A DNA stretch of 64,000 nucleotides from Limnephilus marmoratus (GCA_917880885.1 OU862913.1:29521286-29585285), one strand, 5' to 3'; positions 19,588 through 32,529 are shown, counted from the first letter of the stretch. Numbers and translations: made by a program. The notes: generated from the letters alone by a model not told the origin.

Positions 19588-20084
19588 CACGACCTACCTT
19601 CCCAATAAGAAACTTTTTTTTTACTATTAAAAATTTGTTAAAATGGCATACTTTAAAATGGTGTACTTCCAGTTCATATTTTTTGTTGCGAATTCATTTT
19701 TTCCTATATTATTGGCATACTTTATCACTTTTTTTCATTTATCGAAAAATTTATAGGATAAAAAATTCACATAGTTTTGAACCTTGAAAAATTACGTGCA
19801 TCGAAAATAAAAATCTATTAGGTGAATATTGTAATAAATTGTTTTTGTTATAAGGAATGCTTTATGTGCGTCGAATAAAGAAATTACGTTGGTCGATTTT
19901 TGACCACGGTTCGTTAAATTTGAGTGATGTTTTTTTTTTTTTTTTAATATATAGAATGCTTGTAGTAGTATTATAAGATTTATTTATTAAAATAATATTT
20001 AAGGACTTTTTTTACTTTTTTTTGTTTTTTTTTTTAAATTTAATCTTAATTTAACTTTGGGTCTAGTTTTTGAAGCAACAAAAC

Positions 20085-21090
20085 ATTAAATTATTTGATA
20101 ATAGGATCATAAATTCTAGATTTAAATATTCAGATCATAAATTTTGAATGACTTAAACAATCAGATCATAAATTCTTAATGATGTTATTAAACTGATCAT
20201 AAATTCTTAATGATGTAATTAAACTGATCATAAATTCTTAATGATGTAATTAAACTGATCATAAATTCTTAATGATGTTATTAAACTGATCATAAATTCT
20301 TAATGATGTTATTAAACTGATCATAAATTCTTAATGATGTAATTAAACTGATCATAAATTCTTAGTGATGTAATTAAACTGATCATAAATTCTTAATGAT
20401 GTTATTAAACTGATCATAAATTCTTTATGAATTAAATAATTGGATGATGAATTCTTAATGATTTCAAATCGGATCATTAAAACTTATGATTTAATTAATC
20501 AGATCGTAAATTATTATATTATAATGATTTAAATAATCAGATCGTAAATTATTAATGATTTAAATAATCAGATCATAAATTCTTAACCTCTTAAAGGCCA
20601 GGACCTTTCACGAAAATTCCCTAACAAAGCACCACTTTGAATTTTGAATTGAATGTTTTGTGGATTAATTTTGAGCTATCGTATATTTTATTGACCGAAA
20701 CACATTCCTAAAACATTAAACTATGTACCAAAACAACATTACTTGCGTTAATTACGTAATTTGATAGGTTTTACGATGTTTTCGTCAAGTAACACGCATC
20801 GGACTTTGACAGAAAGAATCGCAGAAAATTTGACATTTTAATGCCACAGAAAAAGTCGTTTAAAAATATTCTGGGGTTGTCAGGTGAATGAAATTTTTGC
20901 CTAGATCCTGGGTAAATGTTGGCGCAAGCGATTCTGACCTTGTCCTTCATACAAATTCTGTACATAGAAGGGTCAAAATCGCAGACAAACGTATTTTTTT
21001 CTTAATGATTTAATTAATCAGATCGTAAATTATTAATGATTTAAATAATCAGATCAGAAATTCTTAATGATTTTATGAATCCGATCAAAA
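20085..21090 (+). repeat. 31-bp tandem array, split by a TTAA element
   Basis: From about 20172 to 20420 there are roughly eight near-perfect units of 31 bases ('tgatcataaattcttaatga' + 'tgtaattaaac'). Diverged units extend on both sides. The array resumes at 21005-21090 after the family A insertion at 20583-21005. Confidence 0.85.
20583..21005. mobile_element. TTAA-family A MITE inside the 31-bp array
   Basis: Inserted at the 'aattcTTAAtgatt' of an array unit. TTAA is present on both sides (20583-20586, 21002-21005). The right 100 bp or so of the element is missing, yet the TTAA is retained. Confidence 0.65.
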
Positions 21091-22575
21091 ATTCTAAATT
21101 GTTTATTTAATTATCTGACTAAAATCATATAAAACTTTCGCATTTCTCAGCAATCAGAAAATTTATAAAAAAATTTGTAATGAACAATTTTTGCAAAACA
21201 GAAATCAAATAAAACGAGAACTAGACCCAATCTAAGTTCCCTTTGAATTTTGTTCCAAAAATGTGTACACAATTTTTGTTTTTTAGTTTTAAAACTAATA
21301 TTATGACTTATTACAAATGTCAATTTTTTACAAAAAAAAAAAACTGCAATATTCGTCTTACGTAACTTAATATTTCTTATTTTTAGAAAAAGTAGTTTTA
21401 GAGTATTTTTTTTTAATTATTAATTATTGTATTACATAATTAGGTACATACCTATGCGCTGTTAAACTTAAATCACCACGATTTATCCTTATGTATTTTT
21501 TGCACGTTGTGTTTATTATTAAAATAAATGTATTAAATACAAAAATTTATGATATATTATATCCAAAAACTATTGAAAATTTTAAATTATACAAAAAAGA
21601 GGCTATTTTTATTAAAATCGAGTCTGTTAACAGCCTTAAGCAATAGTGACAAATTTCTTGTAAAGAGTTTTGCAAATTAATAAAAGATTTAAGTTATGAA
21701 TCACAAATATATACGTAAAAATAGAGTTCTGCTATAAGTACATTTTTCTTGTTTTTTTTTTTTTTTTTTTAATTATTATGTTTTATCAAATTGCCATATT
21801 TTGACATTTAACCCCTTGAACACCCACCACAATCGTCCTCTGTTTTTTTTTAATTTTAATTGAGATTTCTTAAAATATGTTTGGGAAAACTCCATTAAAG
21901 ATTGCAGTTCGTCGAGATTACAAATTGCTTTATTTACATTATCGTAAGGTTTATAATGAATATTTAACCGGACCAGATGTCCATTCTATTGGATGCTCTA
22001 AGTAATTCTGAAGCTAGAAAACCTGATACTGCAGGAGTCCAGCTGTTTGTCGTGTATCATCAGATTGATAGTCCACACTTTCCTAAGGTACTACAACTGA
22101 CATCTTTTTACACACCTCTAAACTATGTATAATTGTCTATACTAACGACATCTATTGAAGGATGTTGAAACTACATGCACAATCCTATATTGAGAATTTG
22201 CAAAACTGCATGAAAATTACCATTCAAATTTCTGTGAAAAACACCAACCTTAAAATTTGTAATACTATTTTTTACAAGAGTTTGTTTACTAGTGTTGAAA
22301 GCGCTGTTAAATGATTAACATATTAAATAAGAATGTAATAAATCATTGAAAAAGAAGATAATACTAATAAATCTAAACAAAAATATGAAAAAGAACAAGA
22401 TACAGAAAACAATATTGGTCTATAGGTGTCCCATATAAATAAAATTAGATATTACCCGAGACACTGTCTAAGGATACAAATCAATTCTTTAGAACTATGT
22501 TATCATTTAAAAAGGTGCAGCCAAAATTATGAGAAAATTAGTTGCAAAATTGTTAATTCTGAATTTTTAAATATG
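21091..22575. other. AT-rich DNA without recognised features
   Basis: Long A and T runs (for example 21745-21770), short open frames only, and no splice-site-supported exon. No match to other repeats in the window was noticed. Confidence 0.6.
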
Positions 22576-22579
22576 AGAT

Positions 22580-22712
22580 CGACAAAAGGCATTCATCCCA
22601 GTAAGACAAGAGATTCTGAGTTTGAGCCCCTATAAGAAAGATCAGGAGTACCCCAAGGCTCCGATTTATGCCCACTGCTATTTTCCTCATTTATTATTGT
22701 TTGAGACTCATT
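22580..22712 (+). mobile_element. LINE reverse-transcriptase scrap
   Basis: Encodes ERSGVPQGSDLCPLLFS, the conserved RT block containing VPQGS. The flanking codons on either side are not recognisably RT. A small, decayed fragment. Confidence 0.55.
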
Positions 22713-23560
22713 GTGACCATTGCCTTTTTATTTTTCTTTATTTCTTGTTTAAATTTACCAGTATTAACTTCTTCTTCAATGTTGTATTACATTGATGGGT
22801 ATTACCTTCAAAATTTATTATAACAAGAGTTTTTCCAATAAAAAATTTAAAAATCTAAATTAATACGCAATGTTTAAATTTTTCTTTTATCTAGAAAAAT
22901 TAATAGTTTATTATATGTACTTAGTATGTATGTTTATATATATGTACCCAAATTATTGAGGTTAAAACGCCTTATACATAGTTACCAAAATTAATATTAC
23001 TTAAAAGTTATAAACTTTATATTATGAACAATTTATTCATCACGTGTAAGCTAAAGTTATTAATCATATATTAAATCGATAGTCCAGTTGATTACTCAGA
23101 CATCTCTGAAAAAATAGATATTTGAGTTGAGTATACAGTTATATGTGTTAGTGTACCCTCTATCTGATACTACACTCAGATTACTCATAAACACCACCAA
23201 CATCTATTATACATGCACTAAAACATGTAGTGAATTAAACTAAATGATGTTAATGTTTTCTGGGTCACTAATAAAACATTTCAAAATGTCGCACTACTGT
23301 ACCGGACTGTTATGCCTCCTGGTGTTATTTTATAGCATATTTAATACGTAAAACATAGACACGTGCCAATAATAATTGATTTATGGTGAGCTTTCGAATA
23401 TTGCTTTCCTAATTTTCTCAAAACTTAATATTTGGAGATATCTGACTAATCAAGTAGACGATCGATATAGGTGAATGGCATACAATGCGATATATTGAGG
23501 GACGCACCTGCTAAAGACCACCATTCAGAATTTAAACATTTATAATGGCTTTGACTGTGT
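22713..23560. other. AT-rich DNA without recognised features
   Basis: No open frame of note, no repeat shared with the rest of the window, and no structural RNA signal that I can see. Confidence 0.55.
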
Positions 23561-23870
23561 GTGGAAGTTCTGGTAAGGAAAAGGTATGAGGGGTGGGTAG
23601 GAATCTGGGGTCAATGAATCCATCCTCCCACTGCGGTGCAAGACGAGGTCAAAAGATCTCCCTCAATCAGTCCTCTCGATCCGGCCCGCCATGCGGGTGA
23701 GCAAAAGCATCCGCCTCCATGATCTAGATAAACCTCACTCCATGAACCCGGGCACTCCTGTTAAGTCACCAAAAATAGCAAACCACCTGCGGTGACCCAT
23801 GGCAGGGGTGTTGGTTATCCAATAAATAGTTCCCGGGGCGGCGGTACCCATACTCGCTCCCAAATTGTAA
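23560..23870 (-). mobile_element. SINE family 1 copy, 3' end missing
   Basis: Reverse-orientation body and head: 'aggggtgggtaggaatctgg', 'cggtgcaagac', CCGGGGCGGCGGTACCC and 'ctcccaaatt' at the 5' end. The 3' hairpin is absent. Confidence 0.65.
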
Positions 23871-24165
23871 ATTTGGGAATAAAAATAATTGGGATTCTTG
23901 TGCGCTAATCATATAATTTAATAATTATTAAAGACCTTTGCTTTTCCACAGGAATATTATGAATTATTCCATTATCTGTACAATTTAAGACTTCATTTTT
24001 ATTAATAAAAATTTACCATGAACAGACACATATTATATTCATTATTTATTAATAAAGAAATAATTATTAATAAAAATTTACCACTCACAAACAAATATCA
24101 TTTCCTCCAATATTTTGCATTTACCAAACACCTATAAATATGCAAAATCCAAATAGATGTACAAA

Positions 24166-24720
24166 CTATGTATACAAAGTTAATTTTGATGTATTTAACA
24201 TTGTAAACACAGTTAATTCTGATGTATTAAAGTTGTAAACAATGCAAACAAAGTTAAATTTCATTTATTAAAGTTGTAAACAATGCACACAAAGTTAATT
24301 TTGATGTATTAATGTTGTAAACATAGTTAATTTTGATATATTAACATTGTAAACAAGGTTAATTTTTCATGTATAACGACGTGTACAAAGTTAATTTTGA
24401 TGTATTAAAGATGTAAACAAAGTTAATTTTCATGTATATCAATGTAAACAAAGTTAATTTTGGTGTATTGACGTTGTAAACAAAGTTAATTTTCATATAT
24501 TAATAATGTAAACAAAGTTATTTGTAATGTGTTAACCATTTGTACACAGATAATTTTGATATATTAACAATGCAAACAAAGTTAATTTTGATGTATTAAC
24601 ATTGTATACAAAGATAATTTTGATGTGTTAACATTGTAAACAAAGTTAATTTTGATGTATTAACGATGTATACAAAAGTTAATTTTGATGTATTAAAGTT
24701 GTAAACAAAGATTATTTTCA
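24166..24720 (+). repeat. About 30-bp tandem array
   Basis: Roughly eighteen diverged units of the form 'gtaaacaaagttaattttga' + 'tgtattaac'. Unit length varies by a few bases. No coding meaning: short open frames in it reflect the repeat. Confidence 0.85.
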
Positions 24721-25184
24721 TGTATAAATCACACTTTTTAAACCAAAAAAACTTTTGACGAATAATAAAAAGCATGGCGTCTTTATTTTGACTTTCTGCC
24801 ACCTACTAAGTTAACTGTGTCAAACTGTAAACAAAAATTTATATTTTAATCTTAATTTATAAACTTTCTAACAATTTAATTATTTCACAATGCATTGTAG
24901 ATAAGAAATTTAGAAGTACATATAAATATTTTTTAAATGAGCACCTAGAAAAGTCAATGCTTTGAAAATTAGAAATTTTCTTAAAAAAATGTAGGTAATT
25001 AATTACAAATATCACAACCAGAGTTGAGTAGAACAAAGTACCCATACAGATGCGTTGCGTGTATACAGCGTGATTCAAAGTTATTTGACATCATAAAATT
25101 TTTTAAAGATAATGAAAAATGGTAACCTGAATAACACACAATTATAATTGTGTGTATTGGTGCGTATATGTAGATAACATACAA
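24721..25184. other. No recognised features
   Basis: AT-rich. Includes 'tatgtagataacatacaaaa' next to the SINE start. No exon or element termini identified. Confidence 0.5.
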
Positions 25185-25530
25185 AAACCCTGCCATAGGT
25201 CACCACAAGTGGTTCGCTAAGTTTGGTGATTTAGTAGGGATGCCCGGGTTCATTGGGTGTGGTTGTTCTAGGTCTAGACGGCGAATGCGTTTGCCCACCT
25301 ACTGCGTGGTATAGACTGGTTGAGGAAGACCTAACCTAGACCTCTCCAGCAGGACTCTTGACCCATCGTCCTGCACCGCAGTGGGAGGGATGGATTCATA
25401 CCTCCCATCACTCCTGGATACATTGTCCCCAGATTCCTACCCACCCCTCATACCTTTTTCCTTCCCAGAACTTCCTCTTTTTCCTTTCCCTTAAAAGACC
25501 ATCCGCACAGCATTTCCAAAGATGAGCATC
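25185..25530 (+). mobile_element. SINE family 1 copy
   Basis: 'aaccctgccataggtcacca' at the left, 'accgcagtgggagggatgga' in the middle, 'cagcatttccaaagatgagc' at the right. The hairpin's second strand is missing. Confidence 0.65.
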
Positions 25531-26400
25531 ACTTAAAAACATCCTTTATTATATCGTGTTTATTTATTGTAATTGGTCAGAAAGGTACGATACTTTTATT
25601 TGTATTATATTCTTTTATGAAGTCGAATAACAAGTTTTTAATATGCTGTACGTATGTAATGCATCTGTGCGGGTACCTTATTCATGACAACTCTGGCTAC
25701 GATATTATTGAAAGCATATTACAAAAAGACAGCCACAATTTTGGTACATATTATAAATCCTTAAAATTGCTTTACAATTTACCCGTCTCTAAACATTGGT
25801 GTATACGTATGTAATATATATATACAACATTGCACGTTGAATTTAAATATTGTACTTAAACACTTAACAAAACCCTCCTATATATGTAAAAAGCCTCAAA
25901 CACTGAATAAGATAACCCAATAGAAGTGTATTTTGGGTGTTTGCATGTCTCCGAAATAAGTTAAATTGTCCCTTACTTCCGCCAAAAATTTATTAAATAT
26001 CGAAATTTTTTTCTTAAAAAAATCAATTTCATTAAACTGTCCGAGGCCTAGGTGTCGAAAGATCTTAAAGGCTCACACTTCTACGGTTTATTTATTCATT
26101 GGTTATCGATTACTAGAGATTAATGACACAATAGTCTGGGTGTCATACTAACTAGACTTGAACAGACTGGTTGATTTGTGGTCACTTCTGAATTTTTAAA
26201 AAATACCACCAAATGTACATAATTAATAAATATTTTATACTTCATTCAATTTGTGCTGAGAAAAATTATTATTTTTTCTCAATTTTTTATCAGTATTTTT
26301 TTTACATTACCTTTTTTCATGTAAGTATATTTTTATTGTATAAGTATTGACGTTTTTTTATTAATTTATTGTAACCCTGTTAAAAACTCTGATGTTAAAT
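25531..26400. other. No recognised features
   Basis: AT-rich sequence with only short, unconserved open frames. Contains 'atgtaatatatatatacaac' and similar low-complexity runs. Confidence 0.5.
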
Positions 26401-26404
26401 GATG

Positions 26405-26573
26405 TATGTGTACATGCGTCACCACGACTTTTTCAAGATACCGCACGACAGAACAGATCTCTAGCACAGCATAGCATGACAAGAGGAATGGTGCTATTGA
26501 ATAAAATTTCTAAAATGGTGGATATATTATTCCCGGATGACATTAATTTTCAAATATATTCATTGTTTTTTTG
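26405..26573 (+). mobile_element. LINE C-terminal fragment
   Basis: Encodes SLAQHSMTRGMVLLNKISKM then VDILFPDDINFQIYSLFF and a stop. This resembles the C-terminal end of the Jockey-like ORF at 41869-43020 (GRAMCFLNAVDKKIDLFF). 5'-truncated. Confidence 0.5.
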
Positions 26574-26959
26574 AATGTGTACCAAATTGAAAAATTGTTT
26601 TCGAAAGCAGATGAAACTGAACTGTTTCAGATTTTAGTACTTATTACAAATCGACAAATGCAATTAAAAAATCAACCCATAAAAAACAAGTTTTTTTTTT
26701 ACTATAATACATATTTGTACCATCTCTTGGGCTGGCTAGTACCCAGCATTTCAAAGAAAAAAAATTGGTTTGACTGTGGATTGAACCTTCCTTCCCAAAG
26801 ACTGACTAAAATGAGTAAACACCACTAACACCTAAGCCAAATTCTACGGATGGTACCGACATTTATTTCGTATCTTAATCACTGGAGCGCTTTTTGCCAC
26901 AAATTAAACACAAAGTTTTGGCACTATTTAAAATACCTCGGATTGCTTTGCTGCCAATT

Positions 26960-27330
26960 TTGTCAAATTTTTCCTTCTTTGTGTACCGTATCAGGTCCCC
27001 CCGACATTGGCGATCACTCTTGAAAATGTCTCTCTGTCTTGCGCTGCCCGGAATAGCTCCTCCATACTTCTAATGCCGGTCCACTCTCGTATATTACGCA
27101 GCCAAGACATTTGTCTCCTACCAGGCCCTCGGAGACCCTCTATCTTGCCTTTCAATATTAAATGGAGCAAGTGATACTTCTCCCCTCAAAGTATATGACC
27201 CAGATATGAAATTTTCCTGATTTTTTTTTAATGTAAGCAGTTCTCTATCTGCTCTAGCCCGCCTGAGAATTTCTGTCTTGGTGATCATGTCGGTCCATGG
27301 GACCTTGAGAATTTTCCTTATTTATAAATA
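26960..27330 (-). mobile_element. RTE-type LINE fragment
   Basis: The minus strand reads TKTEILRRARADRELL, SYLGHILRGEKYHLL, then LKGKIEGLRGPGRRQMSWLR and NIREWTGIRSMEELFRAAQD. The GRRQMSWLRNIREWTGI text is a hallmark of RTE-type endonuclease/RT C-termini. 5'-truncated with one small insertion ('ttttttttaatg'). Confidence 0.8.
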
Positions 27331-27778
27331 ATGATGTATGATTTTTTTTTTAATGTGGGTGGAAAATATTCAAAATGATTTCCAAAAAATCTCGAGCAAT
27401 CGGAGAAAAAAGTTTTAAATTGCGCTGTCGCTCCAGTGGTTATGTGATGTAAATTTTTAAGTAGAAGTATAATGTACAATTTCAGAAAAATGCGCATTTG
27501 TACGTGAGTGACATTGAAAGTTGATAGAATGCATTGTCATCGACAAGTCTATCTGCTGAGTTTCAGCTCGATCGGATGTCAAGAAGTGGGTTAATTTCCT
27601 CTTCAAAGATTTGCATTCATTCACGAAAACGAAATTGAAATTCAAATAGCTACCCACTGCAGAGCTTTAGTAATTATAATTTTGGGGGGCCAACTGTCAG
27701 GAGATCAACTGTTGGGTCAAAAAAAATACACTAGCCACTTTACTTGCCCAGGATAATGTAAGTATTGGATGTGCTGAC

Positions 27779-28241
27779 TAGCGATGTGTAGGTTCAGCCG
27801 GAGTGGGCTCTTAAACTCAGATTCTTCGCGCGAAGCGACTCCTACTCCTACTCCCTTTTCAAATCGACTACTCCCAAAGAACCCGGTACAGTACTTGTAG
27901 CCGGAACTCGGCGGGACGAGCCACAGTCGAGTGGCGGCGTTGCGTGGCACGGTGGCAGTTCGCACTCGTCAAACCCGTGCGGCACGGTCCGAGCCACATG
28001 TGCGAGTCGGAGTAGGTCATGCATTCGAGTTCTTTTGTGTGCGGGCTCCGGCTCCGAGGTCCGGCTAGGGTGGAACCCGAGCATCTCAGTTCGAGCCATT
28101 TGCAAGTAGGAAGCAGCTTGCGCGTTTGGGCCATTCGCGAGTCGGGAGTGGCTCCCAGGACCTGCTCCAAGAACTCAAGTACTCTTAAAAGGAAGAACGT
28201 CTCGTAGGCCTCCGGAAAAATGCTGAACTTACCCCTCTCTA
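27779..28241. mobile_element. Non-autonomous hAT element
   Basis: A perfect 8-bp duplication, GTGCTGAC (27771-27778 and 28242-28249), flanks 463 bp beginning TAGCGATGTGTAGG and ending CTTACCCCTCTCTA, which are imperfect inverted termini. The interior is unusually GC-rich with 'ggctccg'/'cggagcc'-type motifs, which creates overlapping open frames on both strands that have no protein meaning. Confidence 0.75.
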
Positions 28242-28324
28242 GTGCTGACCAATTAATTTCAGTTGTCTATGTGCATAGAATAAAAAAGAACATAAGAAAA
28301 AGCGAAGAAAAAGACACAGCGCTG

Positions 28325-28712
28325 GGCTATTTTTTTTTTTATATTAGCTCCACACAGGAGGCCCTGAGGAAAATAATTCACGAAAATGTATGAAGGGTGG
28401 GTAGGAATCTGAGGGTCAGTGTATCCAGGAGTGACGGACGAATGAATCCATCCTTTCCACTGCAATGCAAGGCAATGTTCCGAGAGTACTGCTGGAGAGA
28501 TCAAAAGATCTCCCTAAACCAGTTTCTCCCGATCCGGCCTGCCACGCTGTTGGTGGGCAGACACATCTGCTGCTAAGATCCGGACAAACCTGACCCCATG
28601 AACCCGGTCACCAAGCGTAGTGAACCACTTGGGGTAATCCATGGCAAAGGTGTTGGTTATCCAATAAAAGGTTCCCGGGGCGGCGGTACCCATACCCGCC
28701 TCCCAAATTGAG
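28325..28712 (-). mobile_element. SINE family 1 copy
   Basis: T-run, then AGCTCCACACAGGAGGCCCTGAGG on the left with an internal deletion of the hairpin loop. Normal body and head end at 'cccgcctcccaaattgagc'. Confidence 0.65.
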
Positions 28713-29345
28713 CTAAATGGAACATTTGTTTCTGTGCGTTAGTCCTGCTTGAAATCTGGTTCAATAAAATCAAAATCAGAATTGTTGTCGAAATTTCAGA
28801 CTATCCCGTGATTTATCATCACGAGTTGATAATAATTATTATTAACTGATTCGCTTAACAAAACTCTTTGCGACAATACATGATATCTTTTTCATCGGAG
28901 ATTTTAACAGCTTGAAGCTGAATTTTTTACGAGACAATTTTGTAATGAAAATTCTACAATAAATTACTATTATGATAATTCAGATTTGAAATGTGACTAG
29001 ATCTGGTAGCCAGGTTTGTTAGAATGTTACAATATTATCCAGCATCAATGGGGTTGCAATAAAAGTACTAGTTTCATCCAGTAAGATTAAGTTTCACAAA
29101 AATAAATAATATTACTTACATTTTTTTTAAATATAATATGCAAATTTACCTCATAGGTGATGCAATTAGAGTTGAACCAAACAATACACACTTATTAGGA
29201 TTGTGTGTATTGGTGCATATACTGCTTATTGGTGCATATAGCGTTTACCACGGTTGATGTCCTTACGAAAAGTTGCTGAGAAACAGCCTATGCTCTTGCT
29301 TATGCTGAATTATTATAAGCAAAACAATAACTATTCAACATTTGA
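28713..29345. other. No recognised features
   Basis: AT-rich. Contains a direct repeat 'ttggtgcatata' (29211-29242). No exon or element ends seen. Confidence 0.5.
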
Positions 29346-29349
29346 CATG

Positions 29350-29530
29350 ACCGGTCAGTGGTTGAGTGGGCATAGCGCTTGGGTCCCTTCCGAGCGTCGC
29401 GTGTTCGATTCCTCGGCTGGCTAAGTCCTCCATCACAACACAAGCAACATTTTCGGCTTTCTGTGGTGGTAGTAGGAGATTTTCAAACATTGTTGGGTTA
29501 TTCGTAACCCGGGAATGTTTGTCTTTCTTT
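29350..29530 (+). mobile_element. tRNA-derived SINE, second type
   Basis: A-box-like 'cagtggttgagtgggcatag' and B-box-like 'gtgttcgattcctcgg' at tRNA spacing, then a body 'ttctgtggtggtagtaggag' and an A-run at 29531-29545. The body does not match the tRNA-SINE at 4145. Confidence 0.6.
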
Positions 29531-29629
29531 TAAAAAAAAAATATATATTTAACCAAATGATGAAAGACCGAGAATTGTTAATAATAATTCAAAACAGGCA
29601 CTGATTGCTGATTCGACGACAGTGACATC

Positions 29630-29860
29630 AGTTCGCTACATTTGGTGACTTAGCATGGGTGCTCGGGTTCATGGGATGAGGTTTGCCCAGGTCTTGGCGG
29701 CAGACTCACTCGACCCGTAGACTTGCACCGCAGTGGGAGGGATGGATTCTGGATGATTTCTACCCATCCCTCATACCTTTTTCTCCTTAACTTCCTCTCC
29801 TTATAAATACCCTCCACACAGCATCCCCAAAGATGACATGTGCCCTCGGTGAAATTATTG
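29630..29860 (+). mobile_element. SINE family 1, shortened copy
   Basis: 'ttcgctacatttggtgactt' to 'cctccacacagcatccccaa' with internal deletions. It ends before the second hairpin strand. Confidence 0.6.
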
Positions 29861-30447
29861 ATGTTTAATATTTAGTCGTAATATTGGCAAGCCCAATTTG
29901 GTTATGTTATTAAGAGGTAATAGCACCGGTGAGAAATCTCGACGGTAGGTATTTTAAAAAATTCTCGCTATCGCACCGCGCTCAAAAAAGAACTAGCTAT
30001 CGATGTGTTGGTGAGACCACGTGAGTGTTTGGCTTGTACACCCTCTCGCCCCCTTTGCGTCTCATGCCTACCGTCTTTCGCCTCATACCGCCATATCCAA
30101 TATTCTGTTTAGATAAAGCATGTTTCGACTTATTTCGTCGCTAATGAAGTTTTTGAATCGGCCTTGCGGTGTGACAGAAAAAGGGCCCATTATTTTTAAA
30201 CGCACGAGGTCTGCTATTGTCGGTTATTTATAAATATCGTCGATAGGTATTGTAACAATGTCTTCTGTTCACGCTTATTACCGACAAATTACGAATTATT
30301 TTACTAGAACTCTATGTAGGTTAGTAGTTTTAAAGTTTTCACTGTATTTGCGTTTATAAATATGCAGTCAAACCAACTACATCGAATTATTATATACATA
30401 CATATGATTATTCTCTATGATACATTAGTTATTATTGAAAATTAGTA
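29861..30447. other. No recognised features
   Basis: Mixed-composition DNA with 'ctcgccccctttgcgtctca' and an AT-rich right side. No exon evidence. Confidence 0.45.
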
Positions 30448-30637
30448 TTAACCTCTCAGGCCTCGGGCCTGTTTTTCGAAAAGTCAAAATATTTCCGCTT
30501 TCCAATAAATTCCAAATAACTTTAATATTTGTGAACGCATCCGAAAACTAAAAACTGTTTTTGAAAGATGATGAAATACGCTTTCAAATTTTATAATTCG
30601 AAATAAACATATAATTTTGTTTTTATTTTATTAATAA

Positions 30638-31742
30638 CTAGCAGACCGGCCACACGTTGCTGTGGCTAACGAAACACAACGCCATTTACCCAACCTTTAT
30701 AAAATCCACACCATCCGCTCGCCAGCTGCCCGCTGCGCGCTGCCCTTTGCCTAAATTGAATATTTGAATTTCTTGGCTTTTCTCTACTATAATAAGCATT
30801 TATTATACACATAAACCTTCCTCTTAAATCACTCTATCTATTGGTGAAAACCGCATGAAAATCTGTTGCGTAGTTTAAAAGATTTATGCGCACATACATT
30901 TTGAGCGACTTCATTTTATACTATGTAATGATGATGATACCACAAAACTTAAATTTCTACTCATATAATTTGGCACTTACCTATCTTATTAAAAAAAAAA
31001 CTCAAAAATGCATATGCAACAAAAATGTATTTTTGACCGATTATCTCTATCTCTACATATTATAAAGTCCCCCGCGCCATCTGTCTGTCTATTCGCGATA
31101 AACTCGAAAACTACTGAACGGATTTTCCTGCGGTTTTCACCAATATACAGAGTATTTCGTGAGGAAGGTTTAAGTATGCAATTTGTCAATGATTTGTGTA
31201 AATTGGTTGAAACATAACGATAATTGTTAGAAGTGTCGGAAATAAGTCCAGCCGCCTGGTAGCTTTCATCGAAAACGCTGCACAATCCTTTTGGGATATA
31301 AGATATAACAAAACAATTAATGGTGGGATATTCCTCTTTTATAGATCTACAAAAAAGTCCGCGAAGGCATATATCTATCTTTTACGGATAGCTTACTATA
31401 CACATTATATCTAAAATGCAATTGATAAGAATAATAAGATAAGAAGATAGAATGCGTATAGTAAAAGATAGATATATGCCATCGCGGACTTTTTTGTAGA
31501 TCTATAAAAGAGGAATATCCCACCAAGCGTTGTTTTGTTATATCCCAAAAGGATTAGGCAGCGTTTTCGATGAAAGCTACCAGGCGGCTGGAATTTTTCC
31601 GACACTTCTAACAATTATCGTTATGTTTCAACCAATTTACACAAATCCTTGACAAATTACATACGTAAACCTTCCTCACGAAACACTCTATCTATTGGTG
31701 AAAACCGCATGAAAATCCGTTCAGTAGTTTTCGAGTTTATCG

Positions 31743-31782
<40 letters not shown>

Positions 31783-31821
31783 AAGACGGCGCGGGGGACT
31801 TTACTTTATAATATGTAGAGA
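30638..31821 (-). mobile_element. Helitron-like element containing a long palindrome
   Basis: Read on the minus strand it starts TCTCTACATATTATAAAG and ends with the hairpin GCCAC-AGCAACGT-GTGGC about 11 bases before a final CTAG, the Helitron 5'-TC...CTRR-3' pattern. No target duplication is visible. Inside, 31046-31410 and 31425-31821 are inverted copies of each other. It has no Rep/helicase gene. A 152-bp relative lies at 58284-58435. Confidence 0.6.
31742..31783 (+). repeat. (CAGA)n microsatellite
   Basis: About ten CAGA units within the right arm of the palindrome. The left arm has only 'ctgtctgtct', so the run expanded after the arms formed. Confidence 0.9.
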
Positions 31822-32529
31822 TAAAAAAGGTTTAAAAATAGCCCACCTTAAGTTTTTTTCTAATTAAAATTACGATAACGAAAAAGATAAAAGCACTTAC
31901 ATATTTTATTAGACAATTAAATCTAAATGGATTTATTGTGTTGTGTGTATCATACGTGTGAGTTGACATGTTTGTAAATAATAATGTTTAAAATGTTAGA
32001 TATATCGCTTGCTGAGGTTTGATTTGTACTCCTGTATTTTTGAGTTTCTTTAAGCAGTAAATACAAAAAAGGATGTGTTAGTTCGTTCAAAATTCAATAA
32101 AAAATGTTGGTCTTTTACCTATAGATAGATTTACCTACACATTTTTTTAAAATATTTATTACAGTCAGTTTGAAATAAAGGAAACAAATATATAATTTTT
32201 TTAAACTTCAAAACTTTTTATTTTTATTTTCAACTTTATAAAACCTTAAATTGTAATATTTAATTACATGAAGACAATATTAGCGAAACTTCAACCCAAG
32301 GCTTCAGGCCCAACTTCATAGTACAAAAAAAAGTGCAAAAATCACTTACTTCGCAATTTTTGCAATAAAATAAAAGCACTTAGAAAAAAAACCAACAACG
32401 CTAAAGGCTTTGTACCAGTTCACATAAGGAAAAAGGTTGAAGCAAACGTTTTACGTATGAGAAAAGCTATAGTTTGAGCAGTAAATTACAGAAAAGAGCA
32501 AGAAAACACGGCACAAAGTGATAAAGTAA

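Larger units (their letters stand above)
30448..32150. mobile_element. TTAA-family B MITE split by a Helitron-like element
   Basis: TTAACCTCTCAGGCCTCGGG at 30448 opens a family B copy. Its sequence breaks at about 30637 and continues at 31822 ('ggtttaaaaatagcccacct', compare 18493 onward). The inserted DNA is the element at 30638-31821. The right end beyond about 31950 is unclear. Confidence 0.5.

Noticed and set aside
20085..24720. Regular arrays that could be taken for CRISPR.
   Set aside because: Units are contiguous tandem repeats without unique spacers, in a eukaryotic genome with no cas genes.
27717..28207. Several overlapping open frames on both strands in GC-rich DNA.
   Set aside because: The stretch is a non-autonomous hAT element with an 8-bp duplication. 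Stop codons are rare only because of the base composition.
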